From positions 1 through 64,000 of the forward strand of contig CALNXN010000005.1 in the NCBI GenBank assembly GCA_942490645.1: a DNA stretch of 64,000 nucleotides, written 5' to 3'. A model generated the notes under the pieces. That model saw only the letters and a list, made by a program, of their open reading frames with translations, made no database searches and was not told the origin of the DNA. Numbering within the stretch: position 1 is the first letter of the stretch; the number at the start of each line of letters is the position of its first letter. Source of the stretch: CALNXN01 sp942490645. Lineage in GTDB: Bacteria > Pseudomonadota > Alphaproteobacteria > Rhodobacterales > Rhodobacteraceae. A program made the position numbers and the translations under genes. This document shows positions 26,480 through 35,012 of the stretch, piece after piece.

Positions 26480-27963
26480 TGATTCGTATCGGCGGCGCAA
26501 ACCGCGTGACTCTGGCCGATTTCAATGCAGCCCTGACCGAGGGCGTCACACCCGACGCAGCAGTCCGCGACCAGCTTAAGCTACAGGCACAGTTGGTGGC
26601 CGATGTCGCACAGTCAGCCACGCCTGCTTATGGCGTGAACACCGGGTTGGGCAGCAATCTCGGGCACCGTATTGCACCTGCCGATATTTCAGACTTCCAG
26701 TTGCAACTGATCCGCGGACGGGCCGCCGCAACGGGCGACCCCCTGCCGTCCGAAACCGGGCGTGCGGTTTTGCTGGCACGCATCATCACAGCAGCGCAAG
26801 GCGGCACGGGCATGTCCTTGCAGCTGTTCGATCACTTATGTGCCGCCTTTGCATCGGGTCTCTCACCGGCGATCCCCGGGTACGGGTCGCTGGGTGCATC
26901 GGACCTGACACAGACCGCGTGCTGGGCCTTAGGTGTTCTCGGGGAGGACAACGCAAATGTCTTTGTGGACGGTCAGTCCTTGCCAGCTGCGGATGCTCTT
27001 GCTTTGGCAGGGGTGTCACCGACAACTCTTGCTGCCAAGGACGGGTTGTTGCTGGCCAGTCAAACCGGGTTGACCATTGCGCTGGCGGCGCGTGCGCTGA
27101 CCCAGGCGACCACATCCTTGCAACTGGCCCGCCATGCAGCGGCGCTGTCATTCGCCGGGTTTGCTGCCAATGACCAAATCTTGGAACCCCGGATTGCCGA
27201 ATTGAAACCACATGGCGGACAACCCGAAACCGCCGCTTGGCTGCGCGATATGCTGCAGGGGTCAAGCTATGCGCCCGCACGTATTCAGGACGCTTTGTCG
27301 TTTCGGACCGTTGTCGCCGTAATTGCTGCCGCAGAAGCGGCGGTGGCAAACGCGATTCAGGCTTGGGAGGATGACCTGAATACGCCATCAGACAGCCCGC
27401 TGATCGTGGGGGGCGTTCTTTGCTCCACAGCGCACTTCCAGTCCCCGGCGCTTGCATTGGCGCTTGAAGGCGTTGCGCTGAGTTTTGCCATGCTCGCCCA
27501 TGCGAGCTGTCAGCGTCTGCAAAAGCTGATGATGCCGGAACTCAGCGGCCTGCCTCGTTTTCTGGCGCCTGCGGGCGGTGCATCGGCCGGAATGGTTCCG
27601 ATACAGAAGACTGCGGCCGCGTTGCTGGCAGAGGTTCGCAAACATGCGCAACCGGTCGTGTTGGACCCGGTTTCCGTCTCGGAAACTGTCGAGGACATGG
27701 CCCCGATGACGCCGCAAGCGGCTCAAAAACTGATATCCCAAACAGATCCGTTGGACTTGCTTTTTGCGACCGAAGCGATGGTGGCCGCACAAGCAATCGA
27801 TTTGCGCGGCAAAGATCTGTGCGGGACGAAAGTTCGCTCTCTGCACACGCACCTGCGCTGCTACTGTGCCGAGTTGGGAGCAGACAGATCACTCGGCCCC
27901 GACATTCAAAATACCAAACGCGGGTTATGCGACTGGATCGAGGGAACAGGGGTCGATTGTTGA
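26479..27963 (+). CDS. HAL/PAL-family ammonia-lyase paralogue with altered MIO motif
   Basis: The 494-residue product aligns along its length with histidine/aromatic ammonia-lyases: YGVNTGLGSNLGHRI near residue 53, RGRAAATGDPLPSE, DDLNTPSDSPLIVGG, and a long helical C-half. The catalytic loop reads GYGSLGASDLTQTACW. The canonical GASGDL triad is missing exactly one Gly, so the MIO group would have to form from Ala-Ser-Asp or not at all. The frame is intact and the reading unambiguous. It is co-transcribed with the cyclodeaminase-like gene behind hutFC. It may act on a histidine-like compound or be a non-lyase relative; it should not be called a second hutH. Confidence 0.82.
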   Translation: MIRIGGANRVTLADFNAALTEGVTPDAAVRDQLKLQAQLVADVAQSATPAYGVNTGLGSNLGHRIAPADISDFQLQLIRGRAAATGDPLPSETGRAVLLARIITAAQGGTGMSLQLFDHLCAAFASGLSPAIPGYGSLGASDLTQTACWALGVLGEDNANVFVDGQSLPAADALALAGVSPTTLAAKDGLLLASQTGLTIALAARALTQATTSLQLARHAAALSFAGFAANDQILEPRIAELKPHGGQPETAAWLRDMLQGSSYAPARIQDALSFRTVVAVIAAAEAAVANAIQAWEDDLNTPSDSPLIVGGVLCSTAHFQSPALALALEGVALSFAMLAHASCQRLQKLMMPELSGLPRFLAPAGGASAGMVPIQKTAAALLAEVRKHAQPVVLDPVSVSETVEDMAPMTPQAAQKLISQTDPLDLLFATEAMVAAQAIDLRGKDLCGTKVRSLHTHLRCYCAELGADRSLGPDIQNTKRGLCDWIEGTGVDC

Positions 27964-27965
27964 TA

Positions 27966-28002
27966 AACAAAAGGCCCAGACAACAGTCTGAGCCTTTTGT
28001 TT
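27966..28002 (+). terminator. Rho-independent terminator of the hutFC operon
   Basis: AACAAAAGGC and GCCTTTTGTT enclose an inner CAGAC / GTCTG stem, giving a 15-bp imperfect hairpin ending in T-rich sequence. It starts three bases after the ammonia-lyase stop. Being A-rich on one side and T-rich on the other, it could also stop transcripts from the right. Confidence 0.85.
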
Positions 28003-28004
28003 AG

Positions 28005-28080
28005 TGGTGAGCCGTGCAGGGTTCGAACCTGCGACCCACTGATTAAAAGTCAGTTGCTCTACCAACTGAGCTAACGGCCC
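28005..28080 (-). tRNA. tRNA-Lys (anticodon UUU)
   Basis: On the minus strand a 76-base cloverleaf ends in an encoded CCA. The acceptor stem GGGCCGT pairs with ACGGCTC (one G-U). The D arm is AGCTCAGTTGGTAGAGC, the anticodon stem is ACTGA/TCAGT with loop CTTTTAA giving anticodon TTT, and the T arm is GCAGGTTCGAACCCTGC. It reads AAA/AAG lysine codons. Confidence 0.97.
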
Positions 28081-28177
28081 ACTAGGCGGACTACTTAGAA
28101 AGGCGCACCACGGGGGTCAAGCCCATAATCCGATGTTTTGTCATGACATACTGGATTAGTTGAGAACGCGAGGTTAT

Positions 28178-29020
28178 ATGCGCGCCATGCGCAACGCGAC
28201 AAATACCGAATTGCCCTTCATGAAGATGCACGGGCTGGGAAACGACTTTGTCGTATTGGATGGGCGCGGGCACAATCTGGAGGTCACGCCCGCTCTGGCG
28301 CGCGCCATCGGAGATCGGCACACAGGTGTTGGTTTCGATCAGCTGGCCATTATCTCAACTTCCGGAAATGACGTGCACTTGACGTTCTTCAACGCCGATG
28401 GCTCAACCTCTGCTGCCTGCGGAAACGCGACCCGATGCATTGCACGCTACATGATGGATGAAACCAACACTACATCGATGGTTTTGACAACCGATCGCGG
28501 CACTTTACACGCGACAGACGCGGGCAACGATCTGACGTCCGTGAACATGGGCCATCCGCAATTGGACTGGCAGGATATTCCGCTGAGCCAGCACTGCGAT
28601 ACCCTTCACCTGCCAATCGAAGGTGATCCGGTGGCAACGGGCATGGGCAACCCCCATTGCACATTCTTTGTCGACGATGTGAGCACTGTTGATCTGCCGA
28701 ATTTCGGATCGCTGCACGAGCATCAACCGCTTTTTCCCGAACGCACAAACGTCCAAGTTGCCCAGATTGTTGGTCCGGATCATATCCGAATGCGTGTTTG
28801 GGAACGCGGCGTTGGCGTGACGCTCGCATCAGGTTCTTCCAGTTGCGCCACAGTGGTGGCCGCGGCGCGCAGGAACCTGACATCGCGGTCTGTGAAGGTC
28901 GATCTGGACGGCGGTACACTTCATGTCGACTGGCGCGAAGATGGTGTTTGGATGACCGGCCCGACAATGCATGTCTTTTCCGGCACACTGACACCCGCCT
29001 TTTTGAAAGCACTGACATGA
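28178..29020 (+). CDS. dapF: Diaminopimelate epimerase, second active-site Cys replaced by Ser
   Basis: DapF interconverts LL- and meso-diaminopimelate for lysine and peptidoglycan synthesis. The 280-residue product has the N-terminal MKMHGLGNDFVVLDGRG, the first active-site block SAACGNATRC, and MGNPHCTFFV. The second active-site block reads GVTLASGSSSCAT. Most DapF proteins have ACGSGA or ACGTGA here, so the usual Cys codon is TCA (Ser). A cysteine four residues later might not substitute. The start at 28178 has GAGG five bases upstream. Its stop overlaps mtaB (ATGA). Confidence 0.88.
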   Translation: MRAMRNATNTELPFMKMHGLGNDFVVLDGRGHNLEVTPALARAIGDRHTGVGFDQLAIISTSGNDVHLTFFNADGSTSAACGNATRCIARYMMDETNTTSMVLTTDRGTLHATDAGNDLTSVNMGHPQLDWQDIPLSQHCDTLHLPIEGDPVATGMGNPHCTFFVDDVSTVDLPNFGSLHEHQPLFPERTNVQVAQIVGPDHIRMRVWERGVGVTLASGSSSCATVVAAARRNLTSRSVKVDLDGGTLHVDWREDGVWMTGPTMHVFSGTLTPAFLKALT

Positions 29021-30270
29021 GCGCTCCTGTCTTTTCGACAATGGGATGTCGGCTCAACGCATACGAAACAGAAGCGATGAAAGAGCTGGCCAAAAGCGCG
29101 GGGCTTTCCGACGCCGTGGTCGTCAACACATGCGCCGTGACGGCTGAAGCGGTGCGCAAGGCCCGCAAGGATATCCGCCGCCTACGTCGCGAAAACCCGA
29201 ACGCGCGTTTGATCGTGACGGGCTGTGCTGCACAAACCGAGCCGGACACATTCGCCCAGATGGACGAAGTCGATGTTGTCATTGGCAACACCGAAAAGAT
29301 GCAGAGCGGCACATGGAATGGATTGGCCGCGGACTTCGTAGGCCAAACGGAAGCCGTACAGGTCGATGACATCATGTCGGTCACCGAAACGGCTGGCCAC
29401 TTGATTGATGGTTTTGGAACGCGAAGCCGTGCTTACGTTCAGGTTCAAAATGGATGCGACCACCGCTGCACGTTTTGCATCATCCCTTACGGTAGAGGCA
29501 ATTCACGTTCGGTTCCGGCAGGCGTGGTCGTCGAGCAGATCAAGCGGCTTGTCGACAAGGGTTTTCACGAAGTCGTTCTGACGGGTGTCGACCTGACCAG
29601 TTGGGGTGCAGATCTGCCTTCGGAGCCAAAACTGGGCGATCTGGTGATGCGCATCCTGCGGCTGGTTCCCGATCTCGCGCGGTTGCGCATCAGTTCAATC
29701 GACTCCATCGAGGTGGATGAGAACCTGATGATGGCTATAGCAACCGAGCCGCGACTGATGCCGCATTTGCATTTGTCCCTGCAGCATGGCGATGATCTGA
29801 TTCTCAAAAGAATGAAACGTCGGCATCTGCGCGATGATGCTATCCGTTTTACTCAAACGGCCCGCGAGCACAGGCCAGACATGACTTTTGGCGCTGACAT
29901 CATTGCCGGTTTTCCCACTGAAACCGAGCAGATGTTCGAGAACTCGCTGAAGTTGGTGGACGACTGCGACCTGACATGGCTGCATGTTTTTCCTTATTCG
30001 GCAAGGCAAGGTACACCCGCGGCGAGGATGCCGGCTGTTGAGAGCGGATTGATAAAAGAACGCGCCGCGATGCTACGAGCCAAAGGCGATCAACAGCTCC
30101 AAACGCACCTGTCGCAGCAAATTGGATCAACGCACACTGTCTTGATGGAAAGCCCAAACATGGGGCGGACGGAACAATTCACCGAGGTTCGAACGACCCA
30201 ACCGCAAACAGTGGGCGCGTTGGTCCGGCTGAAAGTGATTGGCGCAGAGGGTCGGCAGCTAACCGCCTGA
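29017..30270 (+). CDS. mtaB: tRNA t6A37 methylthiotransferase
   Basis: MtaB is a radical-SAM enzyme that adds a methylthio group to N6-threonylcarbamoyladenosine-37 of ANN-decoding tRNAs. The 417-residue product has the UPF0004 domain with VNTCAVT and TGCAAQ cysteines. The radical-SAM cluster motif is CDHRCTFC, with EVVLTGVDLTSWG and HLSLQHGDD blocks, and a TRAM-like C-terminus. The true start overlaps the dapF stop; a longer frame reaching back into dapF is spurious. A t6A-related enzyme next to tRNA-Lys(UUU), itself a t6A tRNA, is a neat coincidence. Confidence 0.92.
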   Translation: MSAPVFSTMGCRLNAYETEAMKELAKSAGLSDAVVVNTCAVTAEAVRKARKDIRRLRRENPNARLIVTGCAAQTEPDTFAQMDEVDVVIGNTEKMQSGTWNGLAADFVGQTEAVQVDDIMSVTETAGHLIDGFGTRSRAYVQVQNGCDHRCTFCIIPYGRGNSRSVPAGVVVEQIKRLVDKGFHEVVLTGVDLTSWGADLPSEPKLGDLVMRILRLVPDLARLRISSIDSIEVDENLMMAIATEPRLMPHLHLSLQHGDDLILKRMKRRHLRDDAIRFTQTAREHRPDMTFGADIIAGFPTETEQMFENSLKLVDDCDLTWLHVFPYSARQGTPAARMPAVESGLIKERAAMLRAKGDQQLQTHLSQQIGSTHTVLMESPNMGRTEQFTEVRTTQPQTVGALVRLKVIGAEGRQLTA

Positions 30271-30422
30271 AACGGATTTGATTGGGGCGCTGACCATTAT
30301 TCCCGCGACAATTCGGGAGAAAGCCCTACAATTGCATCGGAAATGCGCCTTGGGGGAGAGTGCTGAACGATTGGGGCGCGCCCTAGTCACATATCTGTTC
30401 CCCAAGAGTATATGAGGTGGAT

Positions 30423-31097
30423 ATGGCGACGGAATCACTGCCCAAGACCGGGTTTCTGGCCGAAGCATCGGATGAATTGCTTGGTTTACTTGAAGCCCTG
30501 GCAACCGAAACCAGCCTGGCAGAGGGCGAGATTCTGTTTGAACAAGGGGATGAGGGCGATACCCTCTACGCAATTTTCAGCGGTTCTCTGGAATTCAGCG
30601 TACTGTCGAGCGAGGGTCGTAAGCTGTCTTTGGACGTCATGCGACCGGGTGCACTTTTTGGTGAAATCGCACTTTTTGATCCGGGTGAACGCACCGCCAC
30701 CGTGACAGCATTGGAAGCCAGTCGCGTGAGAGGCATCAAGAACGCCGATGTTATGACGGCGATCCAGAAGGCTCCGGAACTTGGAATTGACCTCATTCAA
30801 TTGGCGGGGCAGCGGATGCGGTGGATGTCGTCGCAATTGAATGAGCAGGTGTTTTTGCCGATGCCTGCCCGCCTTGCCCGCAAGATTCTCTATCTGACGT
30901 TGGCGCCTACAGACTCGCTTTCGACATTGACACTGTCACAGGCAGAACTGGCGGAATTCGTTGGCGCCACACGTGAAGCCGTTTCAAAAACGCTTTCAAC
31001 GTGGAAGCGTGCAAATGTGATCGAATCCACGCGCGGTGGTCTGCAAGTGCTGGACCGGGACGCATTGCAGGCGATGGCCGACCTTCACCAGATTTAA
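30423..31097 (+). CDS. Crp/Fnr-family transcriptional regulator
   Basis: The 224-residue product has a cyclic-nucleotide-binding fold (ILFEQGDEGDTLYAIFSG, then MRPGALFGEIALFDPGERTATV) and a C-terminal Crp-type helix-turn-helix (LTLSQAELAEFVGATREAVSKTLSTW). No N-terminal cysteine cluster is present, so it is not an oxygen-sensing FNR of the 4Fe-4S type. The ligand is unclear. The ATG at 30423 has GAGG upstream. It stands alone between mtaB and the small gene at 31220. Confidence 0.87.
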   Translation: MATESLPKTGFLAEASDELLGLLEALATETSLAEGEILFEQGDEGDTLYAIFSGSLEFSVLSSEGRKLSLDVMRPGALFGEIALFDPGERTATVTALEASRVRGIKNADVMTAIQKAPELGIDLIQLAGQRMRWMSSQLNEQVFLPMPARLARKILYLTLAPTDSLSTLTLSQAELAEFVGATREAVSKTLSTWKRANVIESTRGGLQVLDRDALQAMADLHQI

Positions 31098-31099
31098 CC

Positions 31100-31125
31100 G
31101 TCGCGTGTGATCCAGTTCACATACT
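31100..31125 (+). promoter_or_regulatory. Crp-like palindrome upstream of the small gene
   Basis: GTGTGATCCAGTTCACAT (about 31105-31122) has TGTGA and TCACA half-sites with a 6-base spacer, matching the general TGTGA-N6-TCACA consensus of Crp proteins. It lies just past the stop of the Crp/Fnr-family regulator and about 100 bases before the small gene at 31220. The half-sites are exact; which regulator binds is inferred. Confidence 0.55.
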
Positions 31126-31219
31126 TTGATTCCCAATGAGTGCATGATCAGTGTCATTGGAAGGGTGAGTTAGCGAGTTTTGGCCCCGAGGTTGGGGATT
31201 ACTGAAACGGATTATTGCC

Positions 31220-31369
31220 ATGACACATAGAACGGACACACGGGACGGCCAAAAAGACGAGACCGGAAAACGGTCGGCAGTCAAATCGCTTCTTGCGTGG
31301 ATCGCCGAGACACACCGGGAAGTCAGTTTTGCGCAGTCTTACATAGAAAGAAACCATCACCGTCTGTGA
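31220..31369 (+). CDS. Small basic hypothetical protein
   Basis: A 49-residue product starts at 31220 (MTHRTDTRDGQKDETGKRS), rich in Arg, Lys, Asp and His, with a middle VKSLLAWIAETHREVSFAQ helix. I do not recognise it. It lies alone between the Crp/Fnr gene and a strong terminator at 31404. Having its own terminator supports a transcribed unit. There is no strong Shine-Dalgarno, so the unit could instead be a small RNA. The upstream 31100-31215 region holds AT-rich promoter-like sequence (GTGTGATCCAGTTCACA). Confidence 0.4.
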   Translation: MTHRTDTRDGQKDETGKRSAVKSLLAWIAETHREVSFAQSYIERNHHRL

Positions 31370-31403
31370 TTAGCCCTCTCCTCCCCAGATGGCGCAGACA
31401 AGA

Positions 31404-31440
31404 AAGCCCCCCGTCGCTTCCGCGATGGGGGGCTTTTTTT
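31404..31440 (+). terminator. Strong rho-independent terminator
   Basis: AAGCCCCCCGTCGC and GCGATGGGGGGCTT pair over 14 bp with one G-T pair around a TTCC loop, followed by seven T. It terminates the small unit at 31220. It also shields it from petC, which converges from the right. Confidence 0.93.
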
Positions 31441-31457
31441 GTGCAAGGACCTGAGGG

Positions 31458-32246
31458 TCAGCTAGATTTTTTGCCTTTGACCGGTGCCCACAGGCGTTTG
31501 TTGGTCAGATACAACAACACTGACAGCAACGTCAGGAACATGACACCCACGAAACCGGCTTGCTTGCGCGCCATCATCTTGGGTTCAGCAGTCCACATCA
31601 AGAACGCCGAGACGTCTTTGGCCAAGTGGTGCAGGTCATTTTCGTGCCCGTCAGCGAATTCGACCAATTCATCTTCGAGCGGAGGTGCCATGGCAATCCA
31701 GCCGCCTGGGAACGCTTTGTTTTCGTAAAGCGTGACGCCTGCTTCTTCTTTCTCTTCGCCGGTGTATTCGGTCAGCAACGAAGCGATATACTCCGGACCG
31801 CCAATCCCTTTGAAGAACTGGTTGATGCCCAGTCCGTAAGGTCCATGGAAACCAGCTCGTGCCTTGGCCATCAGGCTCAGGTCGGGCGCATTTTCAAGTC
31901 CAGACTCAGGGAAATGGTCCGAAGGTCGCGCAGCACGGAAATCGTCGATTTCAGGATCGAAAACCTCGTAGTTTTCCGCATAAGCCCGTACTTGGTCTTC
32001 GGGCAGGTTCGGCCCGCCTTCTTCAGCAAGCGACCGGATCGGTACGAACTTCAGACCGTGGCAAGCGGCGCAGACCTCTGTGTAGATCTGCAGCCCGCGC
32101 TGCAATTGGTTTTGATCGTAGGTTCCGAAAGGACCCTCGAAGGAGAAGTCGAAGTCTTCGACATGTGTGTCGTAAGCACCCGCAGCGAGACTTGCTGAAG
32201 CAAGTCCGAGAGCCGCCACGGCGCTGAGTGCAAGAGTTCTAAACAT
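31458..32246 (-). CDS. petC: Cytochrome c1 of the bc1 complex
   Basis: Cytochrome c1 passes electrons from the Rieske protein to soluble cytochrome c. The 262-residue precursor has a signal peptide (MFRTLALSAVAALGLASASLA). The haem-binding CAACH sits in TEVCAACHGLKFVP, the PNLPEDQVRAYAE block follows, and the C-terminal anchor reads FVGVMFLTLLSVLLYLTN. The axial Met is probably in WIAMAPPL. It starts 13 bases after the petB stop. Confidence 0.95.
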   Translation of the reverse strand: MFRTLALSAVAALGLASASLAAGAYDTHVEDFDFSFEGPFGTYDQNQLQRGLQIYTEVCAACHGLKFVPIRSLAEEGGPNLPEDQVRAYAENYEVFDPEIDDFRAARPSDHFPESGLENAPDLSLMAKARAGFHGPYGLGINQFFKGIGGPEYIASLLTEYTGEEKEEAGVTLYENKAFPGGWIAMAPPLEDELVEFADGHENDLHHLAKDVSAFLMWTAEPKMMARKQAGFVGVMFLTLLSVLLYLTNKRLWAPVKGKKSS

Positions 32247-32259
32247 GGCTTGCGTTCCT

Positions 32260-33588
32260 TTATTCAGCAGGTGTGGCATCGGCGGATTTGCCATAGTGCG
32301 ATTTGAAGTCGTCCTCGATCGTGTCTGGCTGAGGTAGCGGTTTCTCGATCACACCCAAGAGTGGGAGGATAACCAGGAAGTACACGAACCAGTAAGTCGA
32401 CGCGATCAGAGCGATGGTGTTGTATGGCTCTTCCGCAGGCATTGCCCCGACCCACATCAGCACGAAGAAATCGACGACCAACAACGCGAACCACCACTTG
32501 AACATCGGGCGATACCGGCCGGAGCGGACCGATGACGTATCCAGCCAAGGGGCCAGCGCCATCACAACGATCGCACCGAACATGGCCAAGACGCCAAAGA
32601 AGTCCGATTTAATGATCCCCCCGGAAATGAAGTCCGCGAACATCACGATCCAAACGTCCGGTGTGAAGGCGCGCAAAATCGCGTAGAACGGCAAGAAGTA
32701 CCATTCCGGAACGATATGTGACGGCGTCACCAGCGCGTTTGCTTCAATGTAGTTATCAGGGTGACCCAGATAATTGGGCATAAAGCCGACAATTGCAAAG
32801 AACACCGCAAGGATGATCGCCAGCGCGAACAGGTCCTTGATCACGAAATATGGCCAGAACGGCAGTGTGTCTTTCTCTGCCTCCTCTTTCGAGCCACGAC
32901 GCACTTCAACGCCCGTCGGGTTATTGTTGCCTGTGGTGTGGAACGCCCAGATGTGAACGATAACAAGCCCGAGGATCACGAACGGCAACAGATAGTGCAA
33001 TGAGAAGAAACGGTTCAGCGTGGCGTTGTCCACGGCAGGCCCGCCCAGCAACCACGTCTGCAGTGCATCGCCGATGAACGGAATAGCACCGAAAAGACCA
33101 GTGATAACGGTCGCACCCCAGAAGGACATCTGGCCCCAAGGCAGAACGTAACCCATAAAGGCCGTACCCATCATCAACAGATAGATCAGCATACCGATGA
33201 TCCACGTGATTTCACGCGGGGACTTGTAAGACCCATAGTAAAGACCGCGGAAAATGTGCGCATAGACGGCCACAAAGAACAGCGACGCACCGTTTTGGTG
33301 CATATATCGCAGCATGTGCCCACCGTTCACGTTGCGCATGATGTGCTCAACTGACGAGAATGCCATGTCCACATGTGGTGTGTAGTGCATCACCAGAACG
33401 ATCCCGGTCACGATCTGCAACACAAGAACAAACGTCAGAACAATGCCCCAGATCCACATCCAGTTCAGGTTCTTCGGTGTCGGGATCATCAGTGTATCGT
33501 ACATCAACCCAACAATGGGAAGGCGGCGGTGAAGCCACTTTTCGCCGGATGATTTCGGCTCGTAATGGTCGTGAGGAATTCCAGCCAT
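32260..33588 (-). CDS. petB: Cytochrome b of the bc1 complex
   Basis: Cytochrome b holds both quinone sites and two haems. The 442-residue product shows eight hydrophobic helices, GGHMLRYMHQNGASLFF with haem histidines, the WGATVITGLFGAIP Qo-site region, PEWYFLPFYAILRA (the PEWY motif), and a charged C-terminal extension typical of Rhodobacterales. It lies centrally in petABC. Confidence 0.96.
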   Translation of the reverse strand: MAGIPHDHYEPKSSGEKWLHRRLPIVGLMYDTLMIPTPKNLNWMWIWGIVLTFVLVLQIVTGIVLVMHYTPHVDMAFSSVEHIMRNVNGGHMLRYMHQNGASLFFVAVYAHIFRGLYYGSYKSPREITWIIGMLIYLLMMGTAFMGYVLPWGQMSFWGATVITGLFGAIPFIGDALQTWLLGGPAVDNATLNRFFSLHYLLPFVILGLVIVHIWAFHTTGNNNPTGVEVRRGSKEEAEKDTLPFWPYFVIKDLFALAIILAVFFAIVGFMPNYLGHPDNYIEANALVTPSHIVPEWYFLPFYAILRAFTPDVWIVMFADFISGGIIKSDFFGVLAMFGAIVVMALAPWLDTSSVRSGRYRPMFKWWFALLVVDFFVLMWVGAMPAEEPYNTIALIASTYWFVYFLVILPLLGVIEKPLPQPDTIEDDFKSHYGKSADATPAE

Positions 33589-33600
33589 CAGGTTTCTCCC

Positions 33601-34158
33601 TTAACCGAGTTTGATCGTGGTTTCGTCCACGAATTCTGCAACAGGCACCGGCAGGTTTTCCGGTGCTGGGCCTCTGCGAATGCGGCCTGAAGTGTCATAG
33701 TGCGATCCGTGACAGGGGCAGAACCAACCGCCGAAGTCACCCGCATCACCCAAAGGCACGCAGCCCAGATGCGTACAAACACCCATCATCACCAGCCATT
33801 CGCCGGCCTCGTCCATAGAACGGTTCTGATCTTCGGCAGATACATCGCCCAAGTTCTCATTGCGCGCGTTCCCGTCAGGCAATTCCGACACTGGTGTTTC
33901 GCGTGCCGCAGAAATCTCTTCTTCGGTACGGCGACGGATAAACACGGGTTTTCCCAGCCATTTGACGGTCAATTGCGTGCCAGGATCAAGGTCAGCCACG
34001 TCCACCCGGATGGAGGACAGCGCTCGTACATCGGCGGATGGGTTCATCTGGTGTACCAGCGGCCATATCGCAGCCCCGGCTGTCACCGCGCCCGCGCCTG
34101 CGGTGGCGTAGTAGAGGAAATCCCTACGGGTACCTTCGTGATCTTCAACTTGGGACAC
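33601..34158 (-). CDS. petA: Rieske iron-sulphur protein of the bc1 complex
   Basis: The 185-residue product opens with a twin-arginine-like anchor (TRRDFLYYATAGAGAV). It has the 2Fe-2S binding motifs CTHLGC and CPCHGSHYD. It accepts electrons from quinol at the Qo site. It is the first gene of the operon; the 34,159-34,354 stretch upstream is non-coding and must hold the pet promoter. Lowering or raising pet expression may involve petPR at 47.2 kb. Confidence 0.95.
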   Translation of the reverse strand: MSQVEDHEGTRRDFLYYATAGAGAVTAGAAIWPLVHQMNPSADVRALSSIRVDVADLDPGTQLTVKWLGKPVFIRRRTEEEISAARETPVSELPDGNARNENLGDVSAEDQNRSMDEAGEWLVMMGVCTHLGCVPLGDAGDFGGWFCPCHGSHYDTSGRIRRGPAPENLPVPVAEFVDETTIKLG

Positions 34159-34354
34159 AGGTATTCTCCAATGCTAGGGCCAGTCAGGCCAACGTCATGA
34201 TTAGGCCACGCGAACGCAGCCGAACTCTCGGCGGTATGTAGCGTCCGAATCCGGCACCGTCCAGTGATCTTGAAGGCGCAAACCGTCGCAGGCGCCGCAG
34301 AAGTTCTGGCAGACTAGTAGACCTGCAAAGGTTTCCCAATCAATAAACCCCACC

Positions 34355-34966
34355 CTAAGCCGTCGGCGGCTGTGTGGCTTGCATGGAAGGGCGCTGCGAA
34401 AATTCGGCGTGCCAGCCTGCCAGCGCCTCATTTCCTTTCCGCCAATTTCTTGAATCCAAACGAAAATCAAGATATGATAGCGCGCAGGCGACAGACACAT
34501 GGCCCATTCCAATTGGACCGGCCAGATGACCCATCCAACGCGCGTTGAGCACACCGATGGCGCGCTCTACCTTGGCCCATTGTGCCTCGATCCAATCAGG
34601 CGACTGCTGGGTATCCGGCCGAAGTCGTGTCTCGTAGACCATTGAAACCGCCGAATCCATAATGCCGTCGCCGGTAGCTTCGAGCGTCAATGTGTCCCAA
34701 CGTCCGGCACCCAGCGGGTAAAGACCCCCATCGTACAGATCGTCCAGGTATGCCGTGATGACACGGCTATCATAAAGCGTGCCCCCGTCTGTCCGCATCA
34801 AAGCAGGCAGCCGCGCCAGTGGGTTGGCCGCCTTGAGAGCCGCATCGGACTCCATCGCCGTTGTGGTTACATTCAGCAGTTCCACATCACCGGCTTTCTC
34901 AACCTCGTGCAGCAGAACCACAACCTTGCGAACAAAGGGTGAGGCCGGTGAATAGAATAATTTCAT
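34355..34966 (-). CDS. Glutathione S-transferase family protein
   Basis: The 203-residue product has the thioredoxin-like N-domain MKLFYSPASPFVRKVVVLLHE, the conserved NPLARLPALMRTDGG with cis-proline, LYDSRVITAYLDD, and an all-helical C-domain ending LSYLDFRLDSRNW. It likely conjugates or reduces with glutathione; the substrate is unknown. The ATG at 34966 is chosen because the preceding in-frame sequence does not match the family. It may be co-transcribed with the PaiB-like gene upstream. Confidence 0.87.
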   Translation of the reverse strand: MKLFYSPASPFVRKVVVLLHEVEKAGDVELLNVTTTAMESDAALKAANPLARLPALMRTDGGTLYDSRVITAYLDDLYDGGLYPLGAGRWDTLTLEATGDGIMDSAVSMVYETRLRPDTQQSPDWIEAQWAKVERAIGVLNARWMGHLAGPIGMGHVSVACALSYLDFRLDSRNWRKGNEALAGWHAEFSQRPSMQATQPPTA

Positions 34967-35012
34967 TGGAATTCGTCCTTTTGGCGTCTTTCGCAAGACC
35001 CTAGCAGAGCGG

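Noticed and set aside
26479..27963. Calling this a second hutH
   Set aside because: It lacks the ASG triad and diverges from hutH at 20.5 kb, so the histidine ammonia-lyase label would be misleading.
34201..34554. A 117-codon minus-strand frame before petA
   Set aside because: It overlaps the GST gene end and has no family resemblance. The 34,159-34,354 stretch is better seen as the pet promoter region.
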